Shown here: in pieces, positions 35,500 to 44,399 of the stretch | Layout of the letters: each line of letters opens with the position of its first letter | How positions within the stretch are numbered: position 1 is the stretch's first letter | From: Clostridia bacterium | GTDB lineage: Bacteria > Bacillota > Clostridia > Oscillospirales > UBA644 | Length of the DNA stretch: 57,997 nt | Direction of reading: 5' to 3' | Assembly: GCA_017621705.1 (NCBI GenBank) | Contig: JAGASR010000009.1 | Location: 1-57,997 of the forward strand | Notes under the pieces: model-generated | What the model saw: only the letters and a program-made list of their open reading frames with translations | What the model was told of the DNA's origin: nothing | Databases searched by the model: none | Translations under genes and position numbers: made by a program

Positions 35500-35805
35500 A
35501 GTAGCACCTCCTCTATTATCTTATATCGGTACCGTAATTGAATTATATCACATATCATAAGACAAATGAAGCGATTCTTAAATGAGATGTCTAAACGTTT
35601 CGTTGAGTTTATTATATTATAAACATGTCTGTACAGCAACACTTTGGCAATCCGAACAAATAAAAATAAATACAATTTTTGAATAATTTAAAGTAAAAAT
35701 TTGCCGAGAGAGACAGTAACGGTCCCCCTCGGCAGTTTGAATATTAGTTTCAGACCAACTTTATAGCAGGTAAAACAATCGATTCACTATTTATTAAACT
35801 ATAAA
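35500..35805. other. 306-base intergenic region
   Basis: AT-rich. It holds the GCCGAGAG-type terminator (35702-35734) of the epimerase operon and the upstream region of the XRE/TPR gene, where only a weak minus-strand -10 (35542-35547, TATAAT) is visible. No supported gene. Confidence 0.7.
35702..35734 (-). terminator. terminator of the epimerase/hfl operon, GCCGAGAG family
   Basis: Stem begins TGCCGAG/CTCGGCA (35702-35708, 35728-35734) and continues inward with mismatches; T-rich run follows on the minus strand. Confidence 0.75.
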
Positions 35806-36594
35806 TTACAGGGTCTTTTCAAGCTCTTTGAGGTAAACAATAGCGTCGGAAAGAACCTTGATGGGGCCTTTATCTCCGGAGTATTCGAGTTCAACAATAT
35901 ACCATTCGGTACTACCGTCAGCTTTAAGAGTTGAGAGAACTTCTTTCCAAGGAATGTCATCTTCACCGACATAAGTCTGATAACCCTTACCATGATCTTC
36001 AGCGCCAAGGGTAAGGCTGTAAGGTTTAAGATGAACATAGTTAAATCTGCCTTTATAACGGCTGAAAATCTCAGCGAGAGTCATCTGTCTGCCGTTAAGA
36101 GCATGACCGATATCTACCTGGCAAGTGATATCAAAGTTTGTGTTATCAAAGAAGACATCGAAGGGAGCAGTTCCGTCTTCATATTTAACGAATTCCCACC
36201 AATGGTTATGATAACCGAGTTTGATACCATAGGGCTTGAGTTTTTCGGAAAGATCATTGAAGAGAGCTGCGGTTTTTTTCAGATTTTCAGCATCGCCGCT
36301 TAATTCTCCGGGAAGACCGGGAACAACTGCGCTCTTACAGCCGATAGCATTAAGATAAGCTACGGACGCATCAAATTCAGCATCGTAAAAACGTTCGATA
36401 CCGGTATGCCAGCTTACGATAGCAAGATTGTATTTAGCCATAACAGCTTTGAGTTTTTCGGGTTCCATATCGAAACCGCCGCAGAATTCAATACCTTCAT
36501 AGCCAGCTTCTGCGAGTTTTGCGATCTTTTCCTCGAAATCATCAGCTTTAAGACTGCTGAAGCAATAAAGCTGAGCAGCGTATTTGTTACTCAT
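35806..36594 (-). CDS. sugar phosphate isomerase/epimerase (xylose isomerase-like TIM barrel)
   Basis: 262-aa member of the AP-endonuclease-2/xylose isomerase-like superfamily. Seen: LAEAGYEGIEFCGGF, KLGYHNHWWEF (about 123-133), CQVDIGHAL and a C-terminal WYIVELEYSGD; the Glu, Asp, His and Glu residues that bind the divalent metal are in place. Start ATG 36594, six bases after GAGGTG; the GTG at 36603 lies inside that site. Thirty-nine bases after hflC, probably the last gene of that transcript. The substrate is unknown; such enzymes often pair with a Gfo/Idh/MocA oxidoreductase, and one is present at 17786, but far away. Confidence 0.88.
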   Translation of the reverse strand: MSNKYAAQLYCFSSLKADDFEEKIAKLAEAGYEGIEFCGGFDMEPEKLKAVMAKYNLAIVSWHTGIERFYDAEFDASVAYLNAIGCKSAVVPGLPGELSGDAENLKKTAALFNDLSEKLKPYGIKLGYHNHWWEFVKYEDGTAPFDVFFDNTNFDITCQVDIGHALNGRQMTLAEIFSRYKGRFNYVHLKPYSLTLGAEDHGKGYQTYVGEDDIPWKEVLSTLKADGSTEWYIVELEYSGDKGPIKVLSDAIVYLKELEKTL

Positions 36595-36633
36595 TTTAAA
36601 CACCTCATATGTTAAAAAATTTATGTATTTTCT

Positions 36634-37521
36634 TTATTCCCCAAGGAAAACTTTACCAATAGTGCTTTCTGCAGGGATAATAAGAACTTTTTTACCTCCG
36701 GACATGGAGATCTTTGCGGCATCGAGAGAACGAAGGAATTCATAGAATTCTTTCTTTTCAGCATCGTCATACGCTTCTGCCATTATGCGCATATACTCTG
36801 CCTCTGCTTCACCCATCATTTTTTCGGATTCGGCTTTTGCGGCACTGAGAATAATAGAAGCCTGCTTATCCGTTTCGTTACGGATCTTTGAAGCCTCGAG
36901 TTCACCTTCTGCAGTAAGAGCTGCAGCGATCTGTTCGCGGTCAGATATCATTCTGCCGTAGACAGCACTTTCGTTATCTGTCGGAAGATCAAGTTTTTTG
37001 ATCTCAACCGAAAGAACGGAAACGCCGTATTCCGCACTGAGGTTAGCATTTACCTGAGCTGTTATTTCTTTATTGACTTCGTTTCGGTTGCCCGTTCCTG
37101 CGGAAATGATCTCAGTCTGGAGCTTTGTACCCATAGTATTTTTAACGACACTGTAAATGGTAGCATCAAGACGTTTTTCCATTTCGGAAACGGTACCTAC
37201 ACGCTGAGTAAACAATGTGGGATCTTCGATGACCCAGATAACATAGTTATCGACAACGAGAGATTTTGCATCGCTCGTGAGAAGTTCGCTGGAAGGAACG
37301 TCATACATAAGTTTGTTTTTCGGAAGAGAAGAAACTTCTTCAACAAACGGCACTTTAAAATAAAGGCCTGCATCGCTTTTGATCGTTGTGATCTTGCCGA
37401 ACATTTTTACGATGCCGTATTCGTCTTCTTTTACGACGTACATTGAAGAAAAGAGGACAACGAGTGCCAATATAACAACTATAACAGAGATAAAGGGTGC
37501 AATCATTTTTTTAAGTTCCAT
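36634..37521 (-). CDS. hflC: HflC-type SPFH/prohibitin protein
   Basis: 295 aa: N-terminal membrane helix (about 8-28), SPFH domain (about 30-190) with KMFGKITTIKSDAGLYFKVP cut to SDAGLYFKVPF, and a long helical C-terminus rich in Ala, Glu and Lys (190-265). HflK and HflC form a large membrane ring that in E. coli controls the FtsH protease. Its ATG overlaps the hflK stop by one base (TGATG), so they are coupled. Ribosome binding site AGGAGGT. Confidence 0.9.
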   Translation of the reverse strand: MELKKMIAPFISVIVVILALVVLFSSMYVVKEDEYGIVKMFGKITTIKSDAGLYFKVPFVEEVSSLPKNKLMYDVPSSELLTSDAKSLVVDNYVIWVIEDPTLFTQRVGTVSEMEKRLDATIYSVVKNTMGTKLQTEIISAGTGNRNEVNKEITAQVNANLSAEYGVSVLSVEIKKLDLPTDNESAVYGRMISDREQIAAALTAEGELEASKIRNETDKQASIILSAAKAESEKMMGEAEAEYMRIMAEAYDDAEKKEFYEFLRSLDAAKISMSGGKKVLIIPAESTIGKVFLGE

Positions 37522-38486
37522 CAGCCCTGACCTCCTATTATTTCAGCAACATTGGAAGAAGATTCCTCACCGACAACCATGATCTTTTCCATACCCGAGC
37601 CGCTGTCAATATAGACATCAACATTCGGGAAAACATCTTCGATCATCTCGAGATACATTCTTTTTCTTGTTACATCTTTATTGAGTATGTATTCTTCATA
37701 CATTGCAGTAAATTTTGCGGCTTCACCGGTAGCCTCATTGATGCGCTGCTGTTTATATGCTTCGGCCTCTTTGAGAATCTTATCGGCTTGTGCCTGCGCC
37801 TCGGGAATTACGGAATTCTCATAAGCCTTGGCGATATTAATAGTTGTTTCTTTTTCCTGTTTTGCTGTTTCAACTGCTTTGAAAGCGCTGATAACTGCTT
37901 CCGTCGGGGGTTCGGCATCCTGAATTTTTACTTCGATAATCTGAATGCCGATGTCGTACTGTTCAAGACGGGATACCATAATATCTTTAATATCGGTCTG
38001 AATAGCAACTTTACCGGTGGTAAGAACGTCATCTACGGTCTTGGAACCCATAACATCTCTTGCAGCCGCCTGAGCGATGTTTTTGAGGATCTTTTCGGGT
38101 TCTGCGGAATTATAAAGATATTTCTGAGGATCGCTGACTTTCCATTCCATAAAGAAGTCTACAGATACGACATTATAGTCGCCTGTGATCATTTTTGATT
38201 CATCTTCTTTCGAAATAGAAGCAGTGCCCGATTCCGTATAACCGATGGTGAGCTTCTGGGTAGTCATATCGACTTTTTTTACATCCTGGATAGGATACGG
38301 AAGCTTAAACTGAAGGCCTGCACCGTTGACGGAGGTGACTTTACCGAAAGTTGTAACAACTGCTCTTTCGGTTTCGCCGACAGTATAAAAACTTGTTGCA
38401 ACAATGAATATCAAGACCAAAGCTATAAGGATAAGCCAGATGAACTTGAGATTCGGTTGTTTTCTGATGTTAATTACTTCGTCCAT
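37521..38486 (-). CDS. hflK: HflK-type SPFH/prohibitin protein
   Basis: 321 aa after choosing ATG 38486 (AAAGGA eight bases upstream); the frame extends to 38561, but that part overlaps the upstream LRR gene and has no ribosome binding site. One membrane helix (about 16-37), SPFH domain (40-215; AVVTTFGKVTSVNGAGLQFK cut to GKVTSVNGAGLQFKLP), coiled region with IPEAQAQADKILKEAEAYKQ (about 225-245). Partner of HflC. In this operon it follows the hydrogenase cluster, cdd and the LRR protein. Confidence 0.9.
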   Translation of the reverse strand: MDEVINIRKQPNLKFIWLILIALVLIFIVATSFYTVGETERAVVTTFGKVTSVNGAGLQFKLPYPIQDVKKVDMTTQKLTIGYTESGTASISKEDESKMITGDYNVVSVDFFMEWKVSDPQKYLYNSAEPEKILKNIAQAAARDVMGSKTVDDVLTTGKVAIQTDIKDIMVSRLEQYDIGIQIIEVKIQDAEPPTEAVISAFKAVETAKQEKETTINIAKAYENSVIPEAQAQADKILKEAEAYKQQRINEATGEAAKFTAMYEEYILNKDVTRKRMYLEMIEDVFPNVDVYIDSGSGMEKIMVVGEESSSNVAEIIGGQG

Positions 38487-38529
38487 TATTATTCCTTTCG
38501 TGTTTTTAGCTATAAATTTTGATGAACGC

Positions 38530-40512
38530 TTATTTGATAAGAGAAATTCCGAGGCTTGCAAATGCAGTCTCGTCAGATAACGTTAGCGGAACGCCTGCGC
38601 ATGTAATACTTTCAAGAGTACTGCAAAGCTGGAGCATACTGAAATTGGTTATCGGGTTGTTTGAAACGTTAAGGATTTTGACATTCGTCATATTCGCAAG
38701 CGGAGTAATATCCGTAACGGTATTAAGAGAAAGATCGAGAACCTGAACGGAATTTGCGGTCGCAATGATGCTGAGATCAGTAAGACCTGCCTGGGAAAGT
38801 ATCAGATTTTTGAGATTCATCTGAGAAAGTGCAGAAAAATCTGTTATAAGAGTTCTTGAGCAGTCAAGCGTTTCGATATTCGAAAGAGAAGAGACAGCAT
38901 CGAGCGTCGTAACAGCCGTACCGTCAACCTTAAGGCTTTTAAGTGCGGTATAATCACTTATCGGTGAAAGATACTGGATCGGGTTGTTACTTACCGTAAG
39001 AAGCTCTACATTCGGCAAACGTGAAATTGCATTGAGCTGTTTTATATCATTGGTTCCGATATCAAGCTCCGTGAGCATTGTAAGGTACGAAAGCGGAGAG
39101 ATATCATTAATCAGGTTATTTGAAAGATTGAGAGATTTAAGTGATGTCAAGCTTGAAAGAACGGAGATATCGGAAATAAGATTGTTTGAAACATTGAGAC
39201 TGCGAAGAACAGTCATATTTCCGAGAGCGGAAATATCTTTTACGGTGTTATTTGCAACCGAGAACTCTTTAAGAACGGACATATTCTTAACATTCTCAAT
39301 ATCCGAGATCATATTATCGTCCATTTTTAGATTGTTGATCCAAAGAATGGAGAAGATCTGTTTTGCTTTGACATCGTCGATCAGACAGCCCGAAACATTA
39401 AGAGAAGTCATAGACTTCAACTGCTGAAGATATGAGAAATCCTGAATATTCGGTTCGTTTGCAATAACGACTTCATTAAGGTTGACCATTTCAACAAGAT
39501 CGGCAAGCGTTGAAATATCACCTGTATACTTAACATCACCCTTTTCTTCGTTGGAAAGACGTTTTACAGACTGAAGATCTCGATAATAAATAGCGCCCGT
39601 GGGCTTATTGATCGAAGTTCTTACCATCTGTTCGACTTTGTCATCGAGGAAAATATAAGCGGAGTTTTCACTGTAAATACGGAAGGTCGCACTGTATTCG
39701 TCGCTTATCATACCGTTATCGTTCATGGCAAAAGATCTGATTGTAACAGTACCTTTTTCGATACGTATAGGATTTTCGGGGTTATAAACCAAACTCTGGG
39801 TTGTGGGGGCTGAACCGTCTACGGTATAATAAACAGTCGCACCGTTTGAGCTTATGAGTTCGACATTGACGGCGGAGTCATACGTACCGGGGTCGGGAGT
39901 CATAACAACGGTTGACGGTCTGAGTTCCGAAAGTTTTACAATAATATACGACGATGAAATAGAGTTAATAAACTCCATGGCATCGGATATTTTGTTTGTC
40001 TGAGTAAGAAGCTGGATCTTTTTGCTGTAAAAAGCTTCGTTACGGGGAGAAAGTTCAATACCCTCGGAAAGAACGGTAACAGCTTCATCATAACGTGCAA
40101 GTTCTTCATATACTTCGGCAAGGAGAAGACGAGCATCGTCGTGATCAGGGTCAAATTCAAGACATTCTGTCAAAGACTGAACGGTTTTGGAATATTCTTT
40201 TTCTTCGAGGCTGATAACCGCCTCGTCATAATATTTATCGGCAAAACCGAAAACATTCTTATCCTGCTGATACATAAAATAAAAAATAGCAGCGGCACCG
40301 AGAATGATAAAGGTTATGGCAAAAGAGTAATAAAAGGTACGAAAATAATGATGCTTTATCTTTTCAGCCTTTTTATACTGATTTTTCAGATCTTTTTGAG
40401 TTTTCAAAGAGATGCGATCATTGGAATCGGAATCGGTCGAAACAGCGGAGACCGATGCCAATTTTTTTTCAGACAGTCTTTTATCTGTCTTCGCATTTTT
40501 TACGTCGCGCAT
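38530..40512 (-). CDS. membrane protein with TPR, CHB_HEX and leucine-rich repeats
   Basis: 660 aa in this order: a basic cytoplasmic N-terminus (1-57), one membrane helix (about 58-81), TPR-like repeats (about 92-175; AVISLEEKEYSKTVQSLTEC type), a chitobiase/hexosaminidase C-terminal-like beta domain (about 200-280; PDPGTYDSAVNVELIS and VYYTVDGSAPTT), and about twelve SDS22-type leucine-rich repeats of 21-22 residues (about 345-655; LNVSNNLISDISVLSSL and similar). Most of it should lie outside the cell. The LRR are internalin-like in type. Starts 11 bases after cdd and ends 43 bases before hflK, so in one transcript with both. Function is unknown; a surface scaffold or adhesin-like role is only a guess. 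Confidence 0.85.
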   Translation of the reverse strand: MRDVKNAKTDKRLSEKKLASVSAVSTDSDSNDRISLKTQKDLKNQYKKAEKIKHHYFRTFYYSFAITFIILGAAAIFYFMYQQDKNVFGFADKYYDEAVISLEEKEYSKTVQSLTECLEFDPDHDDARLLLAEVYEELARYDEAVTVLSEGIELSPRNEAFYSKKIQLLTQTNKISDAMEFINSISSSYIIVKLSELRPSTVVMTPDPGTYDSAVNVELISSNGATVYYTVDGSAPTTQSLVYNPENPIRIEKGTVTIRSFAMNDNGMISDEYSATFRIYSENSAYIFLDDKVEQMVRTSINKPTGAIYYRDLQSVKRLSNEEKGDVKYTGDISTLADLVEMVNLNEVVIANEPNIQDFSYLQQLKSMTSLNVSGCLIDDVKAKQIFSILWINNLKMDDNMISDIENVKNMSVLKEFSVANNTVKDISALGNMTVLRSLNVSNNLISDISVLSSLTSLKSLNLSNNLINDISPLSYLTMLTELDIGTNDIKQLNAISRLPNVELLTVSNNPIQYLSPISDYTALKSLKVDGTAVTTLDAVSSLSNIETLDCSRTLITDFSALSQMNLKNLILSQAGLTDLSIIATANSVQVLDLSLNTVTDITPLANMTNVKILNVSNNPITNFSMLQLCSTLESITCAGVPLTLSDETAFASLGISLIK

Positions 40513-40523
40513 GAAGCACTCCT

Positions 40524-40916
40524 TTAGTTGTTTGTTGTAAAAGAAAATGTGTATGGTAATATCTCATCAAACGTTTTTTCAACGCATGAGCCGTCTTCAG
40601 AGCAAATATAGAAAATAAATTCTCCGTCACAGAATTCAGAAAAAACCTGTCTGCAAATACCGCACGGGTAACACGGTTCGGGAGAAGAGCCTATAACGGC
40701 AATGGCTTTGAATTTTTTATGCCCCTGCCCTATTGCCGAATAAAGAGCTGTGCGCTCTGCGCACATTGTTGCGGGATAACTTTTATTTTCGATATTAAAA
40801 CCCGTAAAAATACTTCCGTCCTCGCAAAGAAGCGCAGCCCCAACTTTAAAACGGGAATACGGGGCATAAGCGTTTTCTCTTGCAGACATGGCTTTTTTGA
40901 TAAGTTCGGTTTTCAT
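40524..40916 (-). CDS. cdd: cytidine deaminase
   Basis: 130-aa zinc enzyme of pyrimidine salvage, cytidine to uridine. Seen: YAPYSRFKVGAALL, the CAERTA motif (Cys ligand and catalytic Glu) and PCGICRQ with the two other Cys ligands. Start ATG 40916, six bases after GAGGA; the TTG at 40928 overlaps it. Lies 25 bases after the PHP gene. Confidence 0.95.
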   Translation of the reverse strand: MKTELIKKAMSARENAYAPYSRFKVGAALLCEDGSIFTGFNIENKSYPATMCAERTALYSAIGQGHKKFKAIAVIGSSPEPCYPCGICRQVFSEFCDGEFIFYICSEDGSCVEKTFDEILPYTFSFTTNN

Positions 40917-40941
40917 AAATATCCTCAAATATAAATGACTT

Positions 40942-41649
40942 TTATGTACCCATATTTTTCAGTGCATCAAAGACAGCTTTGACAGATTTTTCTTCCGCCG
41001 TGATAGAATGATATTCGCGGTCAAAGAAAGCATCTATATTATGAGCATCCGATGACTGAATATACGGAACAGAAACATTATCGGCAAGAGTCGGATCTTT
41101 CCATACTTCAACAAGAGGAAAGCCCATATATGTATCAAGCATACCTAAAACGGAACCGACAGAAAAAGACTCTCTATCAATATGAGCAGGTATCGCAAGT
41201 CCTCCGTATGACTGCACTAACGGATAAAGTCCGTAAAGAGGAATACCAGAACCGACAAGAAGCATCTGCTCTTCCTCATATGTAGATCCGTCGGGCAGAA
41301 TACAAGTCTGATTTCCGAAAACTTCGGCATTATTCTTCATCGGAGGCATTGTAGATCGGACATACTTTTCAAAAGAAAGCGAATTTTCAAGATCATCAAA
41401 CAAACAGACAACGTGGATATCCTCGGAGGTCTGAAGTTCCATACCGGGAAGAACGATAAGCCCTTGATCTTTTGCGTATTCTATTGCGGCAGCGCAGTTT
41501 CCGCAGATATTATGATCGGTAATAGCTATACAGTCAAGTTCCTTTGCAACTGCACAGTCAACGATCATCTGAGGAGTCATTTCCTCGTTTCCGCACGGAG
41601 AAAGGCAGGTGTGGATATGAAAATCGTAAAGTAATTCAACTCCCTGCAT
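40942..41649 (-). CDS. PHP-domain phosphoesterase
   Basis: 235 aa. PHP metal motifs are complete: FHIHTCLSPCG (about 10-20), AITDHN (about 42-47), PGMELQT and a C-terminal SSDAHN. Probably hydrolyses a phosphoester such as a nucleotide monophosphate, as related PHP proteins do. Its start codon overlaps the stop of the DRTGG-like gene. In clostridial genomes this gene typically accompanies group D-like [FeFe]-hydrogenases and DRTGG proteins, as here. Confidence 0.9.
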   Translation of the reverse strand: MQGVELLYDFHIHTCLSPCGNEEMTPQMIVDCAVAKELDCIAITDHNICGNCAAAIEYAKDQGLIVLPGMELQTSEDIHVVCLFDDLENSLSFEKYVRSTMPPMKNNAEVFGNQTCILPDGSTYEEEQMLLVGSGIPLYGLYPLVQSYGGLAIPAHIDRESFSVGSVLGMLDTYMGFPLVEVWKDPTLADNVSVPYIQSSDAHNIDAFFDREYHSITAEEKSVKAVFDALKNMGT

Positions 41650-42005
41650 TAAAGAAGACCTGCCTGAAGTTTATAGAGGTAAACAGACATATCTGTTATG
41701 GGCATTTCAGTAGAAAGAAGAGAAATACCCATAGCTTCGCATTTTGTTTTAAGCGCATCTGTTACAGGAGTTGAGTCACAAACAATGATACAGGTAACGT
41801 CAGCAATAGATGCGGGTGCAATTATATTGGGATTTGAAAGAACGGTAAGCCAAGCATCTCCGCTTGCAGCATTACCGATACCGTGGCTCAAAAGATCCGT
41901 AGCAAAACCGCCTGTTATGAGGCGTTCACCGTCTTCGATAAATAAAGCGGAGACACCACCCGAAGAAATTAGATCGTTTACGGAAAACGGTTTTTCGTAT
42001 TTCAT
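41649..42005 (-). CDS. DRTGG-like/HPr-kinase-N-type small protein
   Basis: 118 aa. Resembles the DRTGG family (a small alpha/beta domain found in HPr kinase N-terminus and CBS-linked proteins): GGVSALFIEDGERLITGGFATDLLSH cut to ERLITGGFATDLLSH, AWLTVLSNPNIIAPASIADV, then CIIVCDSTPVTD. A second protein of this type is encoded at the head of the operon (43787). Start ATG 42005 with GGATGG six bases upstream; the TTG at 42032 is less likely. Role in the hydrogenase sensing module unknown, perhaps nucleotide binding. Confidence 0.75.
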   Translation of the reverse strand: MKYEKPFSVNDLISSGGVSALFIEDGERLITGGFATDLLSHGIGNAASGDAWLTVLSNPNIIAPASIADVTCIIVCDSTPVTDALKTKCEAMGISLLSTEMPITDMSVYLYKLQAGLL

Positions 42006-42053
42006 AATATACCATCCATTCTGTCGTCCCAAACGGTACGATTGTTAATAAAA

Positions 42054-43304
42054 TTATTTACCACCCTGAAGCTGCATTCTTACACACTGATCGATACTGA
42101 TCTCTTCGTTGACAATATCCTCTGCAAATGCACGACAAGTGGGTGCGCCGCAAAGACCGCAGTCAAGCCCGGGAAGAGTTTCGTAAAGAGTTTTCATTTC
42201 TCTGAGTTTACGCATCGCAACGGAACGATCAACGTCAAGTCTGAAAACGGGAGCATATTCGAGTTTATCAGTCCACATAAAATCTTCTACGGGATTATCG
42301 CGCTGATCAAAACGGTTGAGTGAAACCGGGAGATATTTACGCAATGTCTGTATCTTTGCACGCGCGACAAACGGGTTTTCGATATTGAGAACACCGCCTA
42401 CACAGCCGCCTGCGCAAGCATTGAGCTCAATGAACTCAAGATCGTTAAGTTTATCGTCTTCAAGTTCTTCAAGGACTTTTATGACGTTTTCAATACCGTC
42501 AGCGGCAAGATATTTATCGCGAAGAAGTGCGGAAGACTCACCGCCGGAAGAAGCCCAGCTTATACCTACAAGTCCCGAAGAAGAGAGCTGCTGAGGAACT
42601 TCTATATCCCCCATTGCTGGAACGAGACGGAAATAAACATCGCTCGCACTCAAGACTCCGTCTATAAGGTGCTCATTGTGTCCTATCGGGAACTTTGCTG
42701 ATGTTACCTTTGCGGGGCACGGGGAGATAAAGAAAATACCTATTTCTTCAGGACGTAATCCCGAGATTCTGACAGCTTCTTGCCTTGCTTTCTTTGCCGC
42801 TATTTCAACGGGTGCAAGAAGCGGAAGAAGATTTTCGCAAAGATTCGGGAAACGTACCGCAATAAGCTTTTCAACAGCGGGACAAGCGGAACTTATACAG
42901 GGTTTTACAATGCTGTCTTTTGAAAGTATCTTTCTTGTAAGGTCTGAAATTATTTCAGCAGAACGTGACACTTCCCAAACATCATCAAATCCGATAAGTT
43001 TAAGACCCGTCAAAACAAAGTCAATATCAGTCAGATTATTGAATTGACCGTAAAGAGACGGTGCAGGGAGTGCTACTCTGTATTTATAATTTTCAATTAT
43101 ATCGAAGTTGTCGTAAACAGCTTTTTTCGCATGATTATGGCAAATTCTTATACACTCGCCGCAGTCTATACAGCGATCCTCGATTATATGTGCTTTACCG
43201 TTACGTACACGGATAGCTTCCGTGGGACAACGCTTCATACAGTTTATACAGCCTTTGCATTTGGCTGTGTCAAGCGTTACCGAATGACTGTAACCCGTAC
43301 TCAC
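42054..43304 (-). CDS. [FeFe]-hydrogenase large-subunit-like protein, sensory group D type
   Basis: 416 aa. Two 4Fe-4S ferredoxin motifs (Cys16-19-22-26 and Cys45-48-51-55), the H-cluster domain, and a C-terminal 4Fe-4S motif (Cys382, 385, 390, 407). H-cluster ligands are kept: Cys141 (SSACP), Cys196 (ISPCPAK), Cys297 and Cys301 (ELNACAGGC). The proton-relay Cys of catalytic hydrogenases (TSCCP) is Ala140, and the Met near the distal iron (EVMAC) is Asn295. Both changes are known from putative sensory hydrogenases of groups C and D. No signal peptide. Start GTG 43304. Sits between a HATPase protein and DRTGG/PHP genes, so H2 or redox sensing rather than bulk H2 turnover is inferred. Confidence 0.9.
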   Translation of the reverse strand: MSTGYSHSVTLDTAKCKGCINCMKRCPTEAIRVRNGKAHIIEDRCIDCGECIRICHNHAKKAVYDNFDIIENYKYRVALPAPSLYGQFNNLTDIDFVLTGLKLIGFDDVWEVSRSAEIISDLTRKILSKDSIVKPCISSACPAVEKLIAVRFPNLCENLLPLLAPVEIAAKKARQEAVRISGLRPEEIGIFFISPCPAKVTSAKFPIGHNEHLIDGVLSASDVYFRLVPAMGDIEVPQQLSSSGLVGISWASSGGESSALLRDKYLAADGIENVIKVLEELEDDKLNDLEFIELNACAGGCVGGVLNIENPFVARAKIQTLRKYLPVSLNRFDQRDNPVEDFMWTDKLEYAPVFRLDVDRSVAMRKLREMKTLYETLPGLDCGLCGAPTCRAFAEDIVNEEISIDQCVRMQLQGGK

Positions 43305-43342
43305 AAAAACATCTCCGTTTCTTAGTTTATTTTAAAATTCAA

Positions 43343-43765
43343 TTAGAAATTTATTCGCATGGTGACGGTCGTACCTTCACCTACAACCGTGTCTATATTC
43401 ATTTCGTCGGAATATTTTTTCATATTGGGAAGACCCATACCGGCACCGAAACCGAGGGCACGAATATTATCGGGTGCAGTAGACCAGCCTTCCTGCATAG
43501 CTTTTTCGACATCAGGAATACCGGGACCTTTATCGGATAAAATAATTTCTATGTAATCATCCCCAACGGTGATATCTGCGACCCCACCGCCGGCATGAAT
43601 AACCATATTTATCTCGCCTTCGTACATTGCGACAGCGGCTTTTCTTATTGCGCCCGCATCAATACCGAGTTGGCGGAGCACTCTTTTTACATCAGACGAT
43701 GCTGCACCTGCAGCCATAAAGTTCTCACCGTCAACATCATAATGAAGTTTGAAAACCTCGGACAT
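43343..43765 (-). CDS. HATPase_c anti-sigma/serine kinase-like protein
   Basis: 140 aa with GHKL ATPase motifs: VAMYEGEINMVIHAGGG (N box, about 46-62), DKGPGIPDVE (G1 box, about 97-106) and GFGAGMGLPNMKKY (G2 box, about 125-136). RsbW/SpoIIAB-like size. Probably a signalling partner of the sensory hydrogenase. Strong ribosome binding site (GGGGGAG) before ATG 43765; ends 38 bases before the hydrogenase start. Confidence 0.9.
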   Translation of the reverse strand: MSEVFKLHYDVDGENFMAAGAASSDVKRVLRQLGIDAGAIRKAAVAMYEGEINMVIHAGGGVADITVGDDYIEIILSDKGPGIPDVEKAMQEGWSTAPDNIRALGFGAGMGLPNMKKYSDEMNIDTVVGEGTTVTMRINF

Positions 43766-43786
43766 TTATACTCCCCCGTTCAATTA

Positions 43787-44140
43787 TCAGTTAATCGTTT
43801 TTGTTCCGTTGAGGCCGTTTTCATAAAGTTTACCGCAAGCAGGGAACATTCTTTCTGAAGTTGCAAGAACGACAATATCGTTCTGTTTTGCAAGAGAAAT
43901 AATCATTTCATCGGGTATTTTTCCTCTGACAAAAACGATGCAACGGATATCCATCATTTCAGCCGTTCTTACTACCTGCGGATTTACAAGACCTGTAAGA
44001 AGAACTGCCTGATCTTTAACGAAAGCGAGAACGTCGCTCATCATATCCGAACCGCAAGCGGAATAGACCTGAGTGTCGAGGAGTTCTTCTCCGCAAAGAA
44101 CATTTGCATTGAGAAGTTCTTTAATAGTTGAAATTTTCAT
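43787..44140 (-). CDS. DRTGG-domain protein
   Basis: 117 aa, resembling the DRTGG small domain: MKISTIKELLNANVLCGEE at the start, SDMMSDVLAFVKDQAVLLTG, then IRCIVFVRGKIPDEMIISLA. First gene of the hydrogenase cluster. I take ATG 44140 because homologues begin with this MKI/V motif; the in-frame ATG 44164 gives eight extra residues, and neither has a clear ribosome binding site. Promoter at 44279-44307. Confidence 0.8.
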   Translation of the reverse strand: MKISTIKELLNANVLCGEELLDTQVYSACGSDMMSDVLAFVKDQAVLLTGLVNPQVVRTAEMMDIRCIVFVRGKIPDEMIISLAKQNDIVVLATSERMFPACGKLYENGLNGTKTIN

Positions 44141-44278
44141 AAAACGATCACTGATTCCTTTCATAGTTGGGATCTGTTAGTTTATATTACGTCAAATCAA
44201 TTAGGAAAAAGGCTTTGTACAGATAACAAGTTTCCTTAAAAACATACTTAAATATAAACTTTTACCTATACATTTTAT

Positions 44279-44307
44279 ATTATAGCATATTAAAACAGAA
44301 AAGTCAA
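44279..44307 (-). promoter_or_regulatory. promoter of the hydrogenase operon
   Basis: On the minus strand TTGACT (44302-44307), 17-base spacer, TATAAT (44279-44284). Confidence 0.75.
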
Positions 44308-44399
44308 TAAAAACATTCTTTTATTTCAAGCAGAGTATCGAAACATAATCAACATATTTGCGGTATAATTGGGATCGGTTTTTTCCATTTTTTTTGGGA

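Noticed and set aside
42054..43304. Catalytic, fermentative [FeFe]-hydrogenase
   Set aside because: The proton-relay Cys is Ala and the distal-iron Met is Asn, and NADH-dehydrogenase-like partner subunits are missing nearby.
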